A DNA stretch of 6,857 nt from JAUUZT01 sp964654015 (lineage in GTDB: Bacteria > Chloroflexota > Dehalococcoidia > GIF9 > AB-539-J10), in contig CAZZHQ010000130.1 of the NCBI GenBank assembly GCA_964654015.1, forward strand, positions 1-6,857. Reading direction: 5' to 3'. Below, piece by piece: positions 5,382-6,857 of the stretch. The first letter of the stretch is position 1; every line of letters begins with the position of its first letter. Below the pieces are notes generated by a model. That model did not search any database. It was not told the DNA's origin and saw only the letters and a program-made list of their open reading frames with translations. A program made the translations under genes and the position numbers.

Positions 5382-5416
5382 TTTAGTATTTAGTAATTAG
5401 GATTTAGAGTTTAGTC
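5382..5416. repeat. Five-unit 7-bp tandem array (TTTAGTA-type)
   Basis: Units begin exactly every 7 bp at 5382, 5389, 5396, 5403 and 5410: TTTAGTA, TTTAGTA, ATTAGGA, TTTAGAG, TTTAGTC. The units are degenerate, with a fixed TAG core. The array follows the family C repeat, whose own tail contains ATTAGTA (5364-5370). Confidence 0.65.
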
Positions 5417-5436
5417 GCCCGTGTCCTCCCTGCCTC

Positions 5437-5551
5437 CCTTTCCCAATTTCCCTCTCCTCATAAGGGAGAGGACTAAGGTGAGGATGCCCCTTGTCATTGC
5501 GAGCCGAAGGCGCGGCAATCCGGGTGGAAGCAGTGTGGAGGCAACAGGTCT
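5437..5551. repeat. Composite B-A-C repeat module overlapping the AKR stop codon
   Basis: The module runs CCTTTCCCAATTTCCCTCTC (5437-5456), an imperfect palindrome ending GGGAGAGG at 5471, ACTAAGGTGAGGATGCCCCT, a family A unit from 5493, and the family C core from 5526. Similarity to the other C copies stops at 5551, inside the stop codon of the minus-strand AKR gene (5552-5550). Confidence 0.8.
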
Positions 5552-6698
5552 ACCTGCCAAACACAGCCACGGCCCGGGCCATATTTCCGACCACATCAAC
5601 ATCAAAAGGACATTTTTCCATACAAACGCCGCACTGGGTGCAGTCAGAAGCCTTCGATGATAGTGCCTCATATTCCGAGATGAGGCTATCGGTCATCCCG
5701 TATTCAGCAGTGTCTGCCAGCCGGGTGGTCGTTCCGATATCAATACCCACCGGACAGGGTAAGCAATGGTTACAATACATGCAGCTCCCTCTTAATTTCC
5801 ATACGTGATTATTGGCGATGGCAGTATAGTCTTTCTCCTCATCCGTAGCGTTCAGGAAAGCCAGTGCCGCTTTCATCTCCTCCACATTTTTGCATCCCGG
5901 CACCACGGTGCAAACGCCAGGTTGCGACAGGGAATAATTAATACACTGCACCGGTGTCAGCACGATTGAGCTGGGGTTTTCTTTCACAAAAAGCCGGCCC
6001 GCCGCATAGGGCTTCATGGCAGCGATTCCTACTCCATGTATAGCGCAGGCCTGGTACAGTTCCCTGCGCTGCGGTTTAGCCCTGTTGTTGGATGTACTTG
6101 CCTCCTTCTGGAAGTTGTCCTGCCACACGGCATCCATATCCATATCTGCCGTCAGGGTATCAAATGCGGGGTTCATGGAGAACATGAGCACGTCGATGTC
6201 CCCGCTCTTTACCGCCTTCAGGGCAACAGGCACTTTGTGGCTGCTCATCCCTATGAAGCGAGCTTTACCCTCTTTCTTCAACCGCATAGCCAGGCTAAGA
6301 AGTCCGCCTGAACCGAAAACTGTCTCGTAGTCATCAGGCTCGTCAACGAAATGCAGCATAAGCATATCGATATAGTCTGTCTGAAGCCTTGTCAGAAGGT
6401 CATCAAAATACCGCTCCGCCAGTGCTGTATCCCTCGTTTTGGAGTACTGTCCCTTTTCCAATACAACTCCCAGGTGGCCTGCCACCATCACCTTTTGCCG
6501 CCTGTTCTTCAGGGCAAGTCCAAAATTATCACGAACATTGGGAGAAGCCATAAACAGGTCGATGTAATTTACTCCGTTGTCGACAGCTTCATCAACTACT
6601 GAGGCGATTGTATCCTTGGGGACTGTTTCAAGATATTCTGTTCCCAATCCGACAACACCCACATCGACTCCTGTTCTCCCCAATTTCCTGTATCTCAT
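5550..6698 (-). CDS. Aldo/keto reductase-like oxidoreductase with two C-terminal [4Fe-4S] ferredoxin motifs
   Basis: The 382-residue protein starts at ATG 6698, with GGGAGGT about 9 nt upstream. Residues 1-285 are an AKR TIM barrel: MRYRKLGRTGVDVGVVGLGT, NYIDLF (D47), DYIDMLMLHFVD (H116), GKARFIGMSSH (144-154) and the NADP-site-like VVPGCKNVEEM (265-275). The C-terminal domain carries C306-x2-C309-x2-C312-x2-C315-P and C353-x2-C356-x2-C359-x3-C363-P, enough for two [4Fe-4S] clusters. The usual AKR tyrosine is absent after D47 (DLFMASPNVRDNFG), and AGHLG (73-77) replaces the segment with the catalytic lysine, so two of the four tetrad residues are missing. I recall similar substitutions in Fe-S AKR homologues. 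The reaction is unknown; ferredoxin-linked electron transfer is plausible. It appears full-length, ends inside a repeat, and is probably monocistronic and cytoplasmic. Confidence 0.88.
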   Translation of the reverse strand: MRYRKLGRTGVDVGVVGLGTEYLETVPKDTIASVVDEAVDNGVNYIDLFMASPNVRDNFGLALKNRRQKVMVAGHLGVVLEKGQYSKTRDTALAERYFDDLLTRLQTDYIDMLMLHFVDEPDDYETVFGSGGLLSLAMRLKKEGKARFIGMSSHKVPVALKAVKSGDIDVLMFSMNPAFDTLTADMDMDAVWQDNFQKEASTSNNRAKPQRRELYQACAIHGVGIAAMKPYAAGRLFVKENPSSIVLTPVQCINYSLSQPGVCTVVPGCKNVEEMKAALAFLNATDEEKDYTAIANNHVWKLRGSCMYCNHCLPCPVGIDIGTTTRLADTAEYGMTDSLISEYEALSSKASDCTQCGVCMEKCPFDVDVVGNMARAVAVFGR

Positions 6699-6761
6699 AA
6701 TCTGGCAACCTCCCTTGTTGATTTAGAATTCCCAGGTAACCAGTACCAACCGTGCGATGTA

Positions 6762-6770
6762 ACTATATCA
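6762..6770 (-). promoter_or_regulatory. Possible extended -10 promoter of the AKR-like gene
   Basis: On the minus strand TGATATAGT (6770-6762) fits an extended -10 (TGnTATAAT) with one mismatch. It lies about 65 bp before the ATG at 6698. The hexamer 17 bp upstream, ATACAT, is a poor -35, and TTGATA lies a little further up. This is only a candidate. Confidence 0.3.
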
Positions 6771-6814
6771 AAATCACTTTGCCCATGTATCAATCTCTGA
6801 GTTCCCTCTTCCCA

Positions 6815-6857
6815 TCCTGAGCATAGCGAATAATCTTTCCGTATTGAATATAGCAAT
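6815..6857. repeat. Possible decayed intergenic repeat at the window end
   Basis: CATCCTGAGCATAGCGAATA near 6814-6833 resembles the TCATCCTGAGCGTAGCGAA-style repeats that often accompany family A elements. Only this partial, degenerate copy is visible and the window ends shortly after, so its extent is uncertain. Confidence 0.35.

Larger units (their letters stand above)
4918..5549. other. Long non-coding region: operon leader, promoter and repeat mosaic
   Basis: No convincing gene lies here; the short frames that cross it run through repeats. From right to left it holds family C, A and B repeats (5142-5549), the 7-bp tandem array (5382-5416), a non-repetitive strip with the minus-strand promoter (5071-5098), and the transcribed leader (about 5064-4918) with the terminator-like hairpin (4948-4996). 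Confidence 0.75.

Noticed and set aside
5142..5551. A CRISPR array, because short near-identical repeats recur
   Set aside because: Spacing and unit lengths are irregular, the repeats belong to different families, there are no uniform spacers, and no cas gene is present.
5411..5808. Overlapping open frames on both strands across the repeat module and the AKR C-terminus
   Set aside because: They run through palindromic repeats and antisense to the cysteine-rich AKR tail. Their products are low-complexity and no start signals support them.

Overview
The window reads as a piece of an anaerobic bacterial chromosome. It carries a tungsten/molybdenum-pterin aldehyde:ferredoxin oxidoreductase, an iron-sulfur aldo/keto reductase-like protein and a toxin-antitoxin-like Xre/ImmA module. 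Short genes with strong AGGAGG Shine-Dalgarno sites are separated by intergenic DNA crowded with short palindromic repeats. The repeat style (GTCATTGCGAGCG... and CCCTCTCCCT-ATA-AGGGAGAGGG) together with AOR and Fe-S AKR genes reminds me of Chloroflexota (Dehalococcoidia) genomes. That assignment is from memory, and Desulfobacterota or Bacillota cannot be excluded.

Layout. (1) 1-70: end of an intergenic repeat cluster. (2) 72-1454, minus strand: a translationally coupled three-gene module, transcribed xre-type repressor -> ImmA/IrrE-type zinc peptidase -> short protein resembling the C-terminal half of a PIN-like nuclease. It is preceded by a 24-bp perfect palindromic operator. This module looks AT-richer than the metabolic genes. 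(3) 1482-1810: repeat-filled spacer. (4) 1811-3643, plus strand: AOR-family oxidoreductase, apparently complete and monocistronic. (5) 3644-3766: convergent spacer with a decayed palindromic repeat. (6) 3767-4917, minus strand: three small genes, transcribed two-helix membrane protein -> SRPBCC-fold protein -> ABM-type ferredoxin-fold protein. A perfect-consensus sigma-70-type promoter (5071-5098) precedes them, with a roughly 150-nt leader holding an intrinsic-terminator-like hairpin. (7) 5099-5551: a repeat mosaic with duplicated modules and a 7-bp tandem array. (8) 5550-6698, minus strand: aldo/keto reductase-like protein with two C-terminal [4Fe-4S] motifs. (9) 6699-6857: its upstream region, ending in a possible repeat fragment.

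How the parts fit. AOR and the Fe-S AKR-like protein both suggest ferredoxin-linked aldehyde/acid or ketone redox chemistry, but they lie on opposite strands and are not an operon. The Xre/ImmA/PIN-like set is a self-regulated stress or defence-type cassette. The most intriguing items are the shortened PIN-like third gene, the hairpin-bearing leader of the small-protein operon, and the repeats that sit exactly at gene 3' ends. I see no clear evidence of a wholly new system. The leader and the Xre/ImmA/PIN-like module are the best candidates for a closer look.
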